A DNA stretch of 54,865 nt from Chara braunii (lineage: Eukaryota; Streptophyta; Charophyceae; Charales; Characeae): contig BFEA01000142.1 in assembly GCA_003427395.1 (NCBI GenBank), positions 853,424 through 908,288 of the forward strand, written 5' to 3'. Under the pieces are notes generated by a model that searched no databases, was not told where the DNA came from, and was given only the letters and a program-made list of their open reading frames with translations. Positions 20,694 through 33,343 of the stretch are shown piece after piece; position 1 is the first letter of the stretch, and each line of letters starts with the position of its first letter. The position numbers were made by a program, and so were the translations under genes.

Positions 20694-23022
20694 GACATAG
20701 GAGGATGTTGAGTAGGGAGAGAGAAAAAAAAACAAAACGTACTTGTTGCTCAACGGTTGTAGTTGCAGCTGGCGCGCACATTGCCCCGATAGACCCCCCC
20801 TCGACGTGACTGTATAGGATCGGGAAGATAAATGATATACATTCATTATCTCTACATTGTTGTTATTCTTATTATCGTTATCATTATTATTATAACTAGT
20901 GTTATTGTTATTGTTATTATTGTTATTATAAGAATTATGCCCTCAAACTGTCAGATAGTCGAGGGTCTGATTTATCCTCGTTAGATTGAGTCTTGAATGG
21001 GTGCTTACTTACCCAAAACGTCTAGAGGGTGAGCCAATCTCCATTTTTAGTGAGATGCTGCTCTGGAACCTGGGTTCCAAAGCCAGGTGGGACATCTTGA
21101 GGTCCTCATCGTGGGATGCATTGGTTGCAGAGGAAGGTATATATATGCCGAACAACTAAGAGGCGGACCAAATTAGGGTATAAAAGTTATGGGTCACAAC
21201 ATGAGGTGACAATAGTTGCTTCGTGATTTCAGCAGAGGGTGAAGGAGAAGGTGACAAGTGGCGACCTCGCAATTAACTAAGGACTTATAAAAAAAAAATG
21301 GGATGCACGAACCCATAACTGAAATGACGTGGGGACATGTAAGTCCATGGCTATATTATAAGCGACTGAACTCAAGCAAGGAACACTGAAGTAGTGGCAT
21401 GGCATAACACAAGGCTATGTGTATACGGTGCGCCTTAAGGTGTGATACTTAGCCTTCAGGAGTTCAAGGCAACAATGAGACGACAAAAACGAGTGTTGGA
21501 GGTCTGCAGCGTTGAGGGAGAAGCTAATGGTGAAACTGTTAGTGGCTTGCAATGTTGAAGGAGTCGCTTAAGGAGGAACAGGCCAGCCTTAGCTAAGGTT
21601 AAGGAAGTTCTGCCTTAAAACTGGGTTGGAATTAAAGCGGTTAGAGGAGACGGAGGTCTGTGCGAAGGTTGAAGGTGGAGCTGGGTGGCTACAACTATAA
21701 TGAGCACGCATAGTAGCCATTGTTTGCGTCCACTACGTCCAGGAGAAACACTGCCGATTTTTTTCGGCGGCGCTGAAACCAATCAAAAGGGGTGATGTTG
21801 CCAAACGTTTGGTAGATCGGTATTACATTTTAAGCGGGTTAGGCTGCCAGAAAATTGGTGCGGTAGAGCTCATTATTTACGGTGGGGTTATGCTACCGAA
21901 ATCACGTTAGCGGTACTAAGTTCTGGAGGGGGGGTGCTATTGTTTTTATGGTACGACAGTGGTAGTGTTTTTCAGTGGGAGCATGCTGCTCGTTTGACGG
22001 TGGGGAACAATTTTGTTTTAGGAGATGTGTCGCTGGTTTGATGATGCGGTATTTGGAGTTTTGAGCAAGGGGTCGTGGTGGTGTCGGCTATAGTGCGCGC
22101 TTGGAACTTGGCTCTAAGGGTGGTGTTCGACTACGCTGTGCGGCTTTTTTTTTTTTTTTTAGGAGTGCGGCAAGGTGAGATCAACAGTCTTGGGATATGC
22201 TTGGTGATGGGTGTGATAGATTGTGTTGTGTGACACTCGTGAATCAACTGGGATGCACGTATCAGATTGTTTATTTTTTTGGGAACCACGTGACGCAGTG
22301 CGCGGCCAGCTATACCAGCTTATACGTGAGCAGGTGACATAGTGACCATTGGGACTCATGACACTTGTAGTTTCGACATTCCGGACTGCCTTTATTTTTT
22401 TTGGAACACAAGGAGTGAGCAATTTTTGTAACTAGAATTATCCAGTGCAATGGTTAGTGGTGTGAGACGATCTAGGACCACTTGGGACCAATTGGCATTG
22501 ACGTGGAACCGGTGTATGTTTTTTGGGACGTGCGAGGCTTGTTGTTTTCATACATGGATTTACTATGGGTAAGGTGTGCGAGTTAAGGATGGATTGGGCC
22601 TAGTGGCCGGTCTGAGATTCGCCTCGGGAGTGTGGTTTTTTGGAGCGACATTTACTTTTCCTCTTGGCTTTCTTGAGTGAGTCATGGCACATTCAGTACC
22701 ACTTTACTCAAGGTCAGTTAAATGACCTAGACTTCCTTGCACAACCGTGTAAATCCACTCTTTGCTTGACCCTGTTCGTTTGTAACGTTAACGAACAAGG
22801 TAGAGGAAATGGTATGTGAGTCATGCATGTGAAAGGTGAGGTCTGACTTGAGTATGGGATTTCCCTAGTTTCCTTTAAACTTGTTTTTTTTTTGCCTGTT
22901 GTACAAGCAGGTAGAAGGATGCTTGCAAAGGAGATTGATTTATGCTTATTTGGGACGAAGGAAAAATAATTGTCTTCTATCTACCTATCATCTGCTGCTT
23001 GTTAGAAAAACTTGTGTTTTGA
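20065..23022. other. Interior between the 1.26-kb direct repeats; non-coding
   Basis: Contains poly(A) (about 20588-20630), GAA and ATA repeats to 20694 and CT/GA-rich DNA (20330-20420). From 20930 to 22880 a G/T-rich sequence carries no frame with a recognisable Gag, protease, RT or integrase motif. If the flanking repeats are LTRs, this would be a large non-autonomous LTR element. A plain segmental duplication is the alternative. Confidence 0.45.
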
Positions 23023-24287
23023 GAATGGTTTTATCCCGAACGACCTTATTTATTTATACCTGTCCAAATGGTTCTCATTCTCTACCTCCTTCTACGTTTT
23101 TCATCTAAGTTACCTTATGTTTAGAAAAAAATGAGAACAATTGAAATCTACTCGTAGTTGACACGTTATCCCTCTAAGAAGCATTCGGGGTAAGGGTTCG
23201 TTGCTTTAGGAGCCGACCCAGTTATCAACCCGGAGTGGACCGTTCTACCGAGGGGTACTTGCCCATTCGGTGGAGACAACCCGAATTTGAAAATCTGACT
23301 TTTGTGCTCCGGCGAGGAGTTCCTCATACCACTTCCTAGAAGGTGGGACATGCAACACTTCGAGTAATGCACCTGATTAAGAATTATCTGTAAAGTAGTC
23401 TATCATTATAAAAAAACTAAAATGTATGGAGGCATGTGTGTGCGTGCTCAATCTTAGGTCGATAGTATGGAGTAATGAATGACTTTGGCAATGCGTCTTA
23501 TCAAGTCAGAACTTGGCAGTCCGACTACCTTGTCGGCTGCATCGAGGTTATTGTCGAAACCACCTTTTCGTTGACGACCCAGTATGATTTTTTTTGTTCA
23601 CCGAGTTTGAGTCGAGATGGTCGATTTTTATTTTATGTAATTGGTTTTATCATCTGATGTTCGTGCATTCAATTATTGTTTTAACCCATATTGAATTCGG
23701 ATGGACCTTTCTATCGACTACTTTTGTTTCCTTTTGATGTAATTATATTTTATCATCATAATTTTTTTTTTTAGTTATATGTCTTAGGGACTAGGATTGA
23801 GTTGTGGGTTTCAGGCTTGATTGTGACCGTCCTACTCGACCGGCGTGCGCTTTGTACTTAGGAGATCATCGTCCTAAGGAACGAACGACGTCTGAGTTCA
23901 GTTGACGTTGTAACCAAGCGTACATATAATGAAGCGAACGAACAAACACCCCCAACAGACTTACCTCTGCAATTGCATCTAAAAACTTTCGTACGCGGGT
24001 CAGTAGCTCAGTAAGGATACACCCCTAAGGGTGGTGAGATTCCCTTAGGGAAGGTAAGTTGTGCCTCACGGAGACCCTATCCTGTCGTGGGGGACCGCGG
24101 AAAGTACGGTTGGCACACTCGACTAGAGCGGCGAGGTGGCAACGTAACCTCATCCGTCTCAACGACCTACAAGATTATTTATGCGTTGTCCCCGAGTTGT
24201 CTCTTGTTGGTTTCTTTAACTCCTATATGACATGGCGGAGAAACTTCTCATTTTTTTGTGAAACAATACGGGAGCCGATGCGCTCGA
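23023..24287. repeat. Right copy of the 1.26-kb direct repeat (possible LTR)
   Basis: Partner of 18805-20064, offset by about 4.22 kb. The alignment runs without large gaps from GACCTTAT (23042) to GAGCCGATGCGCTCGA (24287). Divergence is high, so the duplication or insertion is old. Confidence 0.65.
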
Positions 24288-24429
24288 TATATGTTACTTC
24301 AATTTCCTTTTGTAAGTCGAGTACACTGGAGATAACAGTAGTACTAGACGTGTTTGATGTCATTGAAGGTATGCATGTGAAAATTGGAATCAATCACACC
24401 GTTATCGTTGGTTAGGACATTTAAGATAT

Positions 24430-26150
24430 GAGAAGTGTGTACTGGTACCTATTGACGCTTTCGACAAGGACGATATGAAATTTGTGTACATTAAGCAATT
24501 GTCACCTTACATGATATTCGATTGTATTCGTAGATGAGATAAAAAAACATTGGAAGAGTCTCAGTGGTAGAAAGGAGAGAAGTAGACGATAGTCAAAACC
24601 TATGGTTGAATGCACTAAGGTGATTAAACTCGTTCGGACTGTGAGAGATAAATGGGGTAAAAAATCTCTCAATGCGTTTGACATCCTGGTAACCACCTTT
24701 TAAACTAACGATCTTAAGTTCTCTTTAACCTTTTCATGTGGCAACACATGGTCTGATACATGACATAAGATCGCTAAAGGATTTTGTAAGATTTCAATAG
24801 AGTGAACGATCGTGTTTATAAGCTTAACGATTGTAAGGAAGTGTTTGAAAATAGAGGGAGATTTGAGATTGTGTCTTGGGGAAGATGACTGTCAGTTACA
24901 GATTCTTATAAAGACATTATGGTCTCCATTCTGAAAAATCCAAAGCAGTTGAAAACGGTTGCTTAACTGACGAATTAATAATATGCTGAAATTATACAAC
25001 TTTATCAAAAATATTAGTTGTGAGTCTACCTTTGCCGCTTGCTGTCCCAAAATTTTTATAACCGACACAATTTGTATATTAGTCATGATCTGATTGTCCA
25101 TATTGCATTTGACGGTAAGATCAAGCTTTCGAAAGTAAGGAAGGTATTCAACGACTTTTTGATGAGATGCGATATTCTAGCTAGTTTTGCATGCGAAATA
25201 TGCACGTCGAAATGTATAGTCTAGACTAAGAACCGTAGTGTTGACAAACTTTTGTCCAACCAGAGAGTATTTGCCTTTCAAAATGTGTTCACCTGCAGTT
25301 GTGTAGCAGTGTCCGCCCCTATATAAAATGGTTACCTGCATGCGCAAATAAACAAAATTGATGGTATGCATCTATCACAGTATAGTATTTAGAATGTACT
25401 AGGTCGGAGAACTGAATTGTTAACTTGAAATTATGAATTGACGAAAGTTTTGTTAATAAAGGAATTATGGGGTTATGTCACCTTGTTGTTAGATTGAAAA
25501 GTTTTGTCAATAAAATAATTGTTGGAGCATCCTACGTAATACTGAAATATAAGAGCGTGAACAAATATCGACCAATTTCTTCTATATATAACGAGACAAT
25601 GGTTAAGAGGGATTCAATAGTCTCAAAGGTATTAAATCACATGTTGATCAATTTACCTAAGTCTTGATATTTTAATTTAGTATCTGCGTCTATGCTGATT
25701 GAGAGATTAAGAACAACTAATAACAGGATTGAATGACTTAAAGTTGAAATACATTTAACTATTTTCTCATTTGATATTAAATAAATGTTTAGTTTAGTAC
25801 CTCATGAGGGTATCCTTGCAGCGGTCAACTGACCGATTGAACCATATGCACAAAAAGAGAAACACTTCATGTACGTAAACATGAGAGGGGCGACGACGTT
25901 TTTTCGATGTTACGACGGGAGGTGACCATCGGAGAATATTGGATCTGTGGGATATTTGAAAGTTTGTCCGACTTGAGTTTGACCACATGTACACCTATGC
26001 AACTGGTGTTTTGTTAAAACATGAAGTGGGCATACCGATGGACAAGAGTACTAACATTTCTTTAATATGCATTATATTTTTGTTGAGTTAGGGTACGAAC
26101 TAGTGAATAGTGTTTGACACACGTTTGGTCGATGATGTTGGCCTTTTTAT
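24430..26150 (+). pseudogene. Decayed reverse transcriptase with Penelope-like motifs
   Basis: The translated plus strand keeps a string of RT-like blocks in shifting frames. YRPISSIYNETM lies at about 25570-25605. SFDIK-stop-MFSLVPHE carries the first catalytic Asp codon at 25772-25774. FDHMYTYATGVLLKHEVGIP at about 25978-26037 is followed by MDKST (the usual M-G replaced by M-D). LVDDV carries the Asp pair at 26131-26136. A GIPM-type block before V-D-D with no LTR nearby is typical of Penelope-like or related RTs. I do recall charophyte proteins of this kind, but I cannot confirm the family. Upstream (24430-25250) the same strand shows helix-rich coding remnants with many stops. It cannot make a working enzyme. 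Confidence 0.5.
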
Positions 26151-26646
26151 TGTTTATTCTACTCACACAATGGAATATTCCATGTACTTCGGATGACGCA
26201 TTTGAAGTGGAGGGATTATCATAGACGATAAAAAAAATCAAGCGTTTGGGTCATGACCCTTCAAGTTTCATTCGACTCAATAATTCATACAAAATATTCG
26301 ATTGGGAGAGTTATTGGCACATTCACTGAAGAATACCCTCCAATCAGAGATACCCTGAAACCGAAACCAATAAATTGAAAATACAATATATATCCATAAT
26401 TCAGAGCAAGGATAGGTGACAAAATCTGGGTCGATTAGAGAGTTGAGGCTAGTGTCATCTTCAACTCCCTTGTATAGACGCTGCATAATTCTTCTTTTCA
26501 TATCAAAGACGAATAAACTTGGAATGCAACACCTAATCAAGATGGACAGAGAAATCAGCGTCAAGAAACTCAAGGCTTCAAAATCTTTGAACCCGGGATC
26601 AGTTGTGATCCCAAAGTTCAGAGAATATGCACTCAAGGGTTGAAGT

Positions 26647-27326
26647 GTGTTAGCTTCTCGCATTTCACAATCAAAATCATTTGTGCAAAATCAACCAGTA
26701 GGGAATGAACCAACCCCGACTCACCTAGTCAGGCATGCTTCGGTAACTCCGCATCAAGTGAACTTGTTGTTATCGCCAAGAGCGACATATCCTAACCAGT
26801 TACCGTCAACTTGGGAAGGGAAACTTCAAATACGTAAACATTTTTGGAATGGACAACATATTGTATTTGCAAATCAAGATAGAACATTTGAGCTTCATCG
26901 ACAACATCAACTTCATGAAACAAAGGTGCCACTTCGACTCAAGGAAGCGGCAAGGTTGGAGGACCAAAACTATTTTCAACAACAAGGATGCGGTGTCACT
27001 CCACCAAACGGGGATTACAAAGCATTCCTACCGTACCCATCATGCCATCTGGCATCCAGAGGGATGCAAGGGGTCGCTCGCCGTCGAAAGTGGTTAGGAT
27101 TGACTCATAACACGTTTGAGACAGGGAAGGAAGTATGATACCTGCAGAAGACGAAAAATGTGTTAATAGCGAGAACTCACAACATTCAGTCGTTAATTTT
27201 GACAGATCAACGGGTGCTCAAGCTGTAAGGATGACTATAGCCAATCCGAGAATGATAATCCACGTGTCTAGGTATCTGAGATCTATGAGAATTGACAGAG
27301 ACAAACTCCAAGGGTTAAAAAAATGA
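26647..27326 (+). CDS. Hypothetical frames upstream of the LINE (163 and 63 codons)
   Basis: Two overlapping frames (26647-27138 and 27135-27326) have ordinary composition (Gln, His and Arg rich, no simple repeats) and end about 600 bp before the endonuclease of the LINE on the same strand. Position suggests a remnant of ORF1, but I see no zinc knuckle or coiled coil. No known domain is recognised. They could equally belong to the decayed RT upstream. Confidence 0.3.
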
Positions 27327-27939
27327 GTTCTAACATTCGATTGCACCTTGTGTAACAACTCAATTCATATCCTTGCGTGTCTCTTTCCACAGGGGTGATA
27401 TCCTTCCATCCCCTTTCCATGAACGAGTCATTCCTACAGAATTGAACGCTTTACTTAGCAAGACAATGTTTTTAGGATTCATTCCCAATCACACTTGTCC
27501 CCGACATTGCAATCATCCATAAGTTTTACATGAACTTTCATGAGAGAAATATCATTTTTTTGTCCCTCTCCTCGAATCTCATATCCAAAAGGATCTTCTG
27601 AAGAACCCGATAAAGGATGGGCTGAGAACTCTGTCGATCTTTATATTCCAGGAAGGCAGTTACTATAGCGAATTGGAGAACATTTGGCTCGACCAGAGGA
27701 TCAATTTGTTTTTTTTTTATCGGAACTGAATTCAAAACTTCATATCAACAAGAAGCTGTACTTGATGATATGAAGTTGTACTTGATTTTTATCAAGAGTT
27801 TCATGACCTATAAATGAGTTGTTTCGTCACAAGCATCGTCGTCAAATGACAGGGAGATAGTGAATGATCAAGGTGTTCCAAAAGAGGAAACTTCAGTGAT
27901 TTATATCTAGAATTCAACATGTGGAGTAACTGCTTATAG

Positions 27940-28745
27940 ACAAAATTAACATTGCTATTTGAAATGCCTGTGAGTTTGGTGACACTACCAAAAGATTAAA
28001 AAAAGTCAGATTGAAATCCTTGATATATCGCCATAAAACACAAATATTACTTATTCAAGGAACCAATCTATGATAAAACAAAATAAAAGATTTAGGACAT
28101 TGTGGGACAAGCCACAAATTTGCGCTCCAACAATGGACACTTGAGGAGGAGTACGTATTCTAATACACAGACAATTTCAGACTAGTATTCTGGATTACGA
28201 CACTGATCTATGAGGTAGATGCACACCGATAAAGATGAAAAATCAACAATCTACTAAGGCAATAATGACGATGTATGTGCCTTTGGAAAAATCTGACAGG
28301 ATTTTTTTTTTCAAAGAACTCATACTTTCAACACTGAACGTGGACGACGTGCTCATCGCAGAGGATTGGAATTGCACACTAGATGATGTTGCAGAAACTG
28401 CACAAGAAGCAATGAACACTTCGCTCATGTTAGAGTACATGATAGTGCTCGAACTCAGTAATGTATTTCGTATGATGTACCCAATTGATCACATACCTGG
28501 TACTCAACAATATCAATGGACCCTCAGACATGTGTTCATATACGACTGGATTTTTATTGGCGACCCTTTGTGGGCGGAGGGACTACCATAAATTAAGGTA
28601 ATTTTAGATCCTATGTTTGATTACAGTCCGATATTAGCCTTATTCAAGGTAGAAGAATGCACAGACAGAGGGAAAGGTTACTACGGGCTTAACACACTGC
28701 TACTAAACGATCCTGACATTGCGAGGTGGATTGACGAATTTTGGT
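27940..28745 (+). pseudogene. L1-like LINE, apurinic endonuclease domain (dead)
   Basis: The frame starts INIAI-stop-NACEFG (the Trp of the usual W-N start is TGA at 27960-27962). It runs through a helix to ILLIQGTNL, where the usual Gln-Glu-Thr-His reads Gln-Gly-Thr-Asn. It has AEDWNC at about 28357-28374 (the D-F-N-C block) and ends in DYSPIL at 28619-28636. There the catalytic His of Ser-Asp-His is Tyr (28622-28624). Several stops and one frame change break it. In active elements this domain nicks the target DNA to prime reverse transcription. Here the Glu, one Asn-block Trp and the catalytic His are all altered. Confidence 0.75.
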
Positions 28746-29149
28746 TAAAATGACCGACGTCACACCACCGGTTTCAATCCACAGGGGAATGATGAGATGC
28801 CAATACTGCAATTAGATCGAGAGTTTTGTGCGAGTTCTCTCGAATAATGGATGCCAAAAGGAATAAATAAGAATTTGATATTAGACAGAGAAGTCGTAAT
28901 TGAGGAGAGAATGAAGCTGCATCCTATTTCTGCCCAAGCGTGGGCAAAGAACAGAGTCAAATTAATGTTGGAGTGGGATGAACCGCAACATCGAAGATAG
29001 GAAGAGTGGGCAAAGCGATTGAGGGTGAAGGGCAATACTGTCTATGACAGAATGTCCCGCGAGTCTTTTTAGAAACTATCCCCGGATAATGCTCAAGGAG
29101 TGAAGGTATTACAACGTTCCTTCCTAACGTCGACTTGTATCGAGGAGTC

Positions 29150-30480
29150 GGGGACAAAAATGTATGAATACGCGGTGGTGTACTTTAAGGACATCCTCAC
29201 TCCCAGGAGGATTGGTGAGGACCCACATAACGGCCTGACAGCAGACTCAAACTATTAGAAACTCACAAGCAAAACATTTTAAAAATTATGGATAGCCTCA
29301 ACTTCGATACTCATGTTACTGAAGTAGAATTATGCGCAGTAGCAGATGCCATGTCAAAAGGAAAGGCTCCAGCCAGCGAGGGACTACTGGCGGAATATTA
29401 CAAAGTGTACTGGAAAGTCTTTGCCCCACACCTACTAGAGATCTATAATGAGGTACTGTCCGGAGGTTCACTTTTTCGAAACATGTTGCATGACATCATT
29501 TAAGTGATCTATAAGAAGGGTAACAAGGCAAACATCATAAATTGGTGGTCAATTTTTCTTTTTAACGTTTCCCATAAATTGTTAGTCAAAACTTTAGAGC
29601 TAGATGGTGACGATCAAGCAACATTTGTCAGAGGTAGAATTATCTTCGACAACATAGTCACAACGATGGAAGCCCTGAAGCTGGTCTAGAGCAAGAATCA
29701 GAACGTAGCGATCCTACTCCTAGATTTAGATAAGGTATATAATTGTGTTAGTTGGTTATACATTTTGACTACCCTCAAACATTTAGGCTTCAGTCCTAAA
29801 TTTAAAAGCTCGGTAATAGCTTTGTATGCATTGTCCAAAACTTATATTATGATCAATGGTCAAATCTCAATACCTTTCCCATTGACCAAATCACTATGTT
29901 AAGGCTACACCCTTGCCCCTACGATTTTTGTCCTTCAACTGGAAGTCTTGGTCAATAACGTGAGAAGACACCCACATATCATCGAATTAAGAGTTCAAAA
30001 TAAAGAACATAGAGTGAAGGTCCTTGCAGATGATTTGCTAGCGATATAGAAAAAATCCAGCTAATCTCTTGAGGGCCTCGAAACCTGTTTAGGGGAGTAC
30101 GCAACCTTACCAGAGACGACAATAAACTGAAGTAAATTGTTTTTCCTTCTGCCTGCCGAAGATCCCCTTGCTATAGACTTCGGTATGAAAGAATTATGAA
30201 AAGAGCCTCCGAAACGTATCTTGGGGTATAGGTCGCTCCGAGTAACTGTTAAGAGATACAATAAGACATCCTCTAACAAAAAGTGACTCAACGCATAATC
30301 CGACACTTATCAATTTATGGAAAAACCATGGTGTTGAATGTGACTTTTTTTTCCTTTATCTGATTCGTTGGAAAGGTCAAGTTATTTAGCAAGCAACTAT
30401 TTAAATCTGTGAGAAATGTGGCAACAAGATTGTCGTGGAAAACTTTTGGCGATCAAGAGAGTAGGTTTATCTTTAAGTTG
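29150..30480 (+). pseudogene. L1-like LINE, reverse-transcriptase domain (dead)
   Basis: Successive LINE RT blocks are visible: SKGKAPASEGLLAEYYK (29355-29405), VIYKKGNKANIINWWSIFL (29505-29561), QATFVRGRIIFDNI (29618-29659), ILLLDLDKVYNCVSWLYIL (about 29710-29766, carrying the first catalytic Asp), GYTLAPTIF (29903-29929) and VLADDLL (30020-30040, catalytic Asp pair intact). Stops interrupt at 29501-29503, at 29687, before GYTLAP (about 29900), after LLAI (about 30048), and in the thumb region at several Trp positions. The coding trace fades near 30480. It continues the endonuclease upstream, separated by a degraded linker. Confidence 0.8.
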
Positions 30481-30529
30481 GCATTAGACACTTCAGCGTG
30501 TCTCTGACTGCCCTGGCATAAAGCCAAGC

Positions 30530-31040
30530 CTATTCAACTATTTGCCTGTTCGGCCTGTGGGACCAGGCCATAGCCTGACCCCACAAACCGTGTGCCGTTC
30601 AGTCCAGTCCAGTTCCGCTCGGTACCACTATCGGTAGCAGGTTAGTCCAGTCCAGTCCTTCCACTGGGGTAATACCCCAGTTGCAGTCCAGTCCTTCCAC
30701 TGTGGTAATACCCCAGTTGCAGTCCATTTTAAGAATCATCCTCCATTTTGCACACTTTGGAGTACGTGAGTGGCGAGTCTGCGTTGGAGTTGCGTCGCCC
30801 TTCCAACTCCATCTCCCCCATCCTCATCTCTTCATTTAGATCCTTACGGACCGCCATCCTGGCGGGTCTATTACGTTTGTATCAGAGGGGGAACGATTCC
30901 CGCTCCCACCCAGCGCAAGCGCTGCAATCCCGAACAACGGAAAAAAGCGGGAGAAACAGCAGATGCAGAGATGTTGCAGCGGGAGAATCCGACATGTACT
31001 GGGCAACAGGAAACGACATGTACTGGGCAACAGGAAAAGG
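30530..31040. repeat. Short tandem duplications and hairpins after the LINE
   Basis: A 36-bp unit occurs twice (30650-30685 and 30686-30721). Each copy contains the near palindrome CTGGGGTAATACCCCAG. AGTCCAGTCC words precede them. GGCCTGTGGGACCAGGCC (about 30553-30570) is another hairpin. A 24-bp unit ending in GGGCAACAGGAAA is duplicated at 30990-31013 and 31014-31037. The frames over 30748-31188 have no recognisable domain. Confidence 0.75.
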
Positions 31041-32203
31041 TGACACCTGTTTGCGTGCATGTGCAAGCGCCAAGGCCAAGACCGCTTCACACGCGCGCGC
31101 CACACGCCACACTGTTCTGCTGCACGACCCCGCCCAACTCTTATTTTTATTTATCAAAACTATTCGTAATAGTGGAATGAATTTATGAATTGTGTATTAA
31201 TTCAATATTATCAATAAGTTATTGTCATCCTAATTTTTTGGAGAGATTCTACAAATTCTATCAACAAGGTGAGGTAAAATATTACAATAGAAATTGTCGA
31301 TTGTATGTACCAAGATCCGAGATGCATGTTGTCGTTAGGGTTTGGACCTTGGCAGTTGTTGCTCATGCGCATATGCGACCAGTGCTGTAACACACTGGTC
31401 AAAGTCACAATACGAGTTGATACTGTAACACGTTGGTGTTGAAGAGTGCCATGACAACTATTTATACTGCCCCCNCCCCCCCCCCCCATCGGCGAGCGAC
31501 GAGTAGCGAGCAACACGATAACTATTTGCCCCCCTCTCCGCCGTCTTGGCTGTTGCCCCCTACGCACGTGACCGGTGGCTGTCTGCAGTGGCACATGGCG
31601 GCTTGCCAAGGATTTTGAAGAACCCCCTGGCAAGGGGGCTGCACTACAGTGACATATGAGTGGCTGATCAAGATCTCAACCAACCCGAGATTATCATTAC
31701 TCTTTTTTTTTTTTGCTGCGACAGTAGGCCAATAGCACCTTGACGGTCGAGATCTTGTAGATCTTGGTAGTGTTCTCTCCTCTTAGCCACCCAAGAGCTT
31801 GGTATAACCTTCCTGCTTACTAACCTACTCTTCTCCTTTTCTACTAACTCTACCACTACTCCCTCATCCTATCTCACTCTTTGTCTTCTTTTCCAACTTC
31901 TCTCCTCTCCTTCTCATTGTTCTCTCCTACCCCTCCCTCTTCACTAATCTTCCACCATTTTTTTCTCCCCTCTCCTCCTTACTCATTCTCTTCCACTAAT
32001 CTTTCCTTCTCCTGTCCATCTTTCTCATCGTTTTTTCCCCCGTTCTCTCACCCTTCTCTCCCCTTCCTTCTTCCAACTACAACCCCATCACCCACCCCAC
32101 CTCCCACTTCAATGTTTTTCTTTTTCTCACATATTTCTCTCATTTTTTATCACTTTTTCATTCCCCCCCCCCCCAACTTTGATTTGTTTTTTTCCTTTTG
32201 TCT
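31041..32203. other. No gene seen; poly(C) and CT-rich patches
   Basis: Contains a C run with one N (31471-31487), a T run (31704-31715) and a pyrimidine-rich stretch from about 31860 to 32200. No coding or RNA gene can be supported. Confidence 0.5.
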
Positions 32204-32207
32204 TTCT

Positions 32208-33343
32208 TGCAATATCCCGTGCAGTATGCCTCGTGGAATGTCGAAGGGCCTCGCCAAACCACCACTCAAACAGGTTGAATGGGAGAAAAGACCCCTACAT
32301 AGATTCAAGGTCTGAGCGGGCGATAATTGACCAAAGTCAACTACCCAACGATCAACAGTCCAAGTGAAAGTGGACCCCACCCAGACCGCCGATCAGACGC
32401 ACACACTTCTTTGTATGCAGGTACCCAGACAACATCATGACCAAGGGGAAGTCTGCAACTGTACACAATGTAGGCCCTCGGCTGTGAGTCAATCTGTACG
32501 ACTGTGGGTGGAAGACCTGAGGCCAAACTGTCTCGTCAAACACTACATCAGGCTTGGTCTTCAGGAGGTTAACATTAAGTCTTGCTATGCTGCGTCTACG
32601 CTGGCTTGACTATAGCTGGTCACTGACTTGACACAGGCTTGATGCTGGCTGGACACGGGCTTGATGATGGTTGTGCGCTGGTACTGTGGACGATGACGGG
32701 GGACTGTGGCAGCATGCTGGCGCCTTCTCTGCTGAGCACCAGCCTCTGTTGATGTGGCGCGTGCCACCTGTCTTCATTGCTGATGTGACACATGCCACCT
32801 GTATACATTGCTGATGTGGCGCATGCCACCTGTCTACATTGCTGATGTGGCGCAGACCATCTGTCTTCATTGGTGCCAGTGATGTGGCTTATGCCAACTG
32901 TCTCTATTGCTGATGTGGCATTGGCCACGCTGTCTACATGAGGTGTTTGGTCGCAATAAGGAGGGAAATCGGGATCTGTGGATGATTGGGAATTGGTACT
33001 CATCTGAGGTTGACTTCAATATTGTGCACTGCTACGAGAGGACAGTGTTATGCGGCACTTCTATGTGATTATGACTTGTCAAAGTTGTTACCGGATATTG
33101 ATTGATGATGTGGAGGCGAGGGGAAGCCCGGAGAAGGAGTGAGTAATGTTTGGGCTAAATCTTGGTGGTCATTGATTATATCTTTCACCCTCCTATTATC
33201 TATTCCCCCTCCACTCTCTTAGTCTATTGGCAACGAGACGTTGTATCAGATATCACTTTTACGATTACTGGAAACACTTTGCAAATTTGAGTCAACTTGT
33301 ACTTCGACGTCTGGCGAGTATCTTCCAGTTTGGGTTCATTACA
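32208..33343 (+). repeat. 5' LTR of the chromovirus (1136 bp)
   Basis: Starts TGCAAT and ends ATTACA. It matches 42023-43172 over its length. It contains a 31-bp minisatellite (about 32745-32936) built on ATTGCTGATGTGGCGCATGC, then CACCTGT. It should carry the promoter and polyadenylation signals. I cannot place a TATA box with confidence. After the LTR comes ATTTGACATTGGAGC (33344-33358). A primer-binding site starting at TGG (33353) would be 9 bp from the LTR end, but the matching tRNA is not one I recognise. Confidence 0.85.
32745..32936. repeat. 31-bp minisatellite inside the 5' LTR
   Basis: ATTGCTGATGTG starts recur at 32776, 32807 and 32838 (exact step 31), then a diverged unit at 32869 and a further start at 32906. 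The same array is in the 3' LTR at about 42573-42755. The unit contains TGATGTGGC, the CpG-decayed form of TGACGTGGC, which is still present at the matching site in the 3' LTR (about 42731). Confidence 0.85.

Noticed and set aside
20297-20846. Poly-Phe/Tyr/Leu hydrophobic proteins on the minus strand
   Set aside because: They come from the poly(A), GAA and ATA repeats on the plus strand.
23996-24020. tRNA A box (CAGTAGCTCAGTAAGG)
   Set aside because: No B box at the right distance, and it lies inside the 1.26-kb repeat.
30880-30900. Primer-binding site for initiator tRNA-Met (GTATCAGAG)
   Set aside because: Only nine bases match, there is no LTR upstream and no gag downstream.
31881-32315. 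144-codon Ser/Pro/Phe-rich frame
   Set aside because: Pyrimidine-rich low-complexity DNA. Its end overlaps the start of the 5' LTR.
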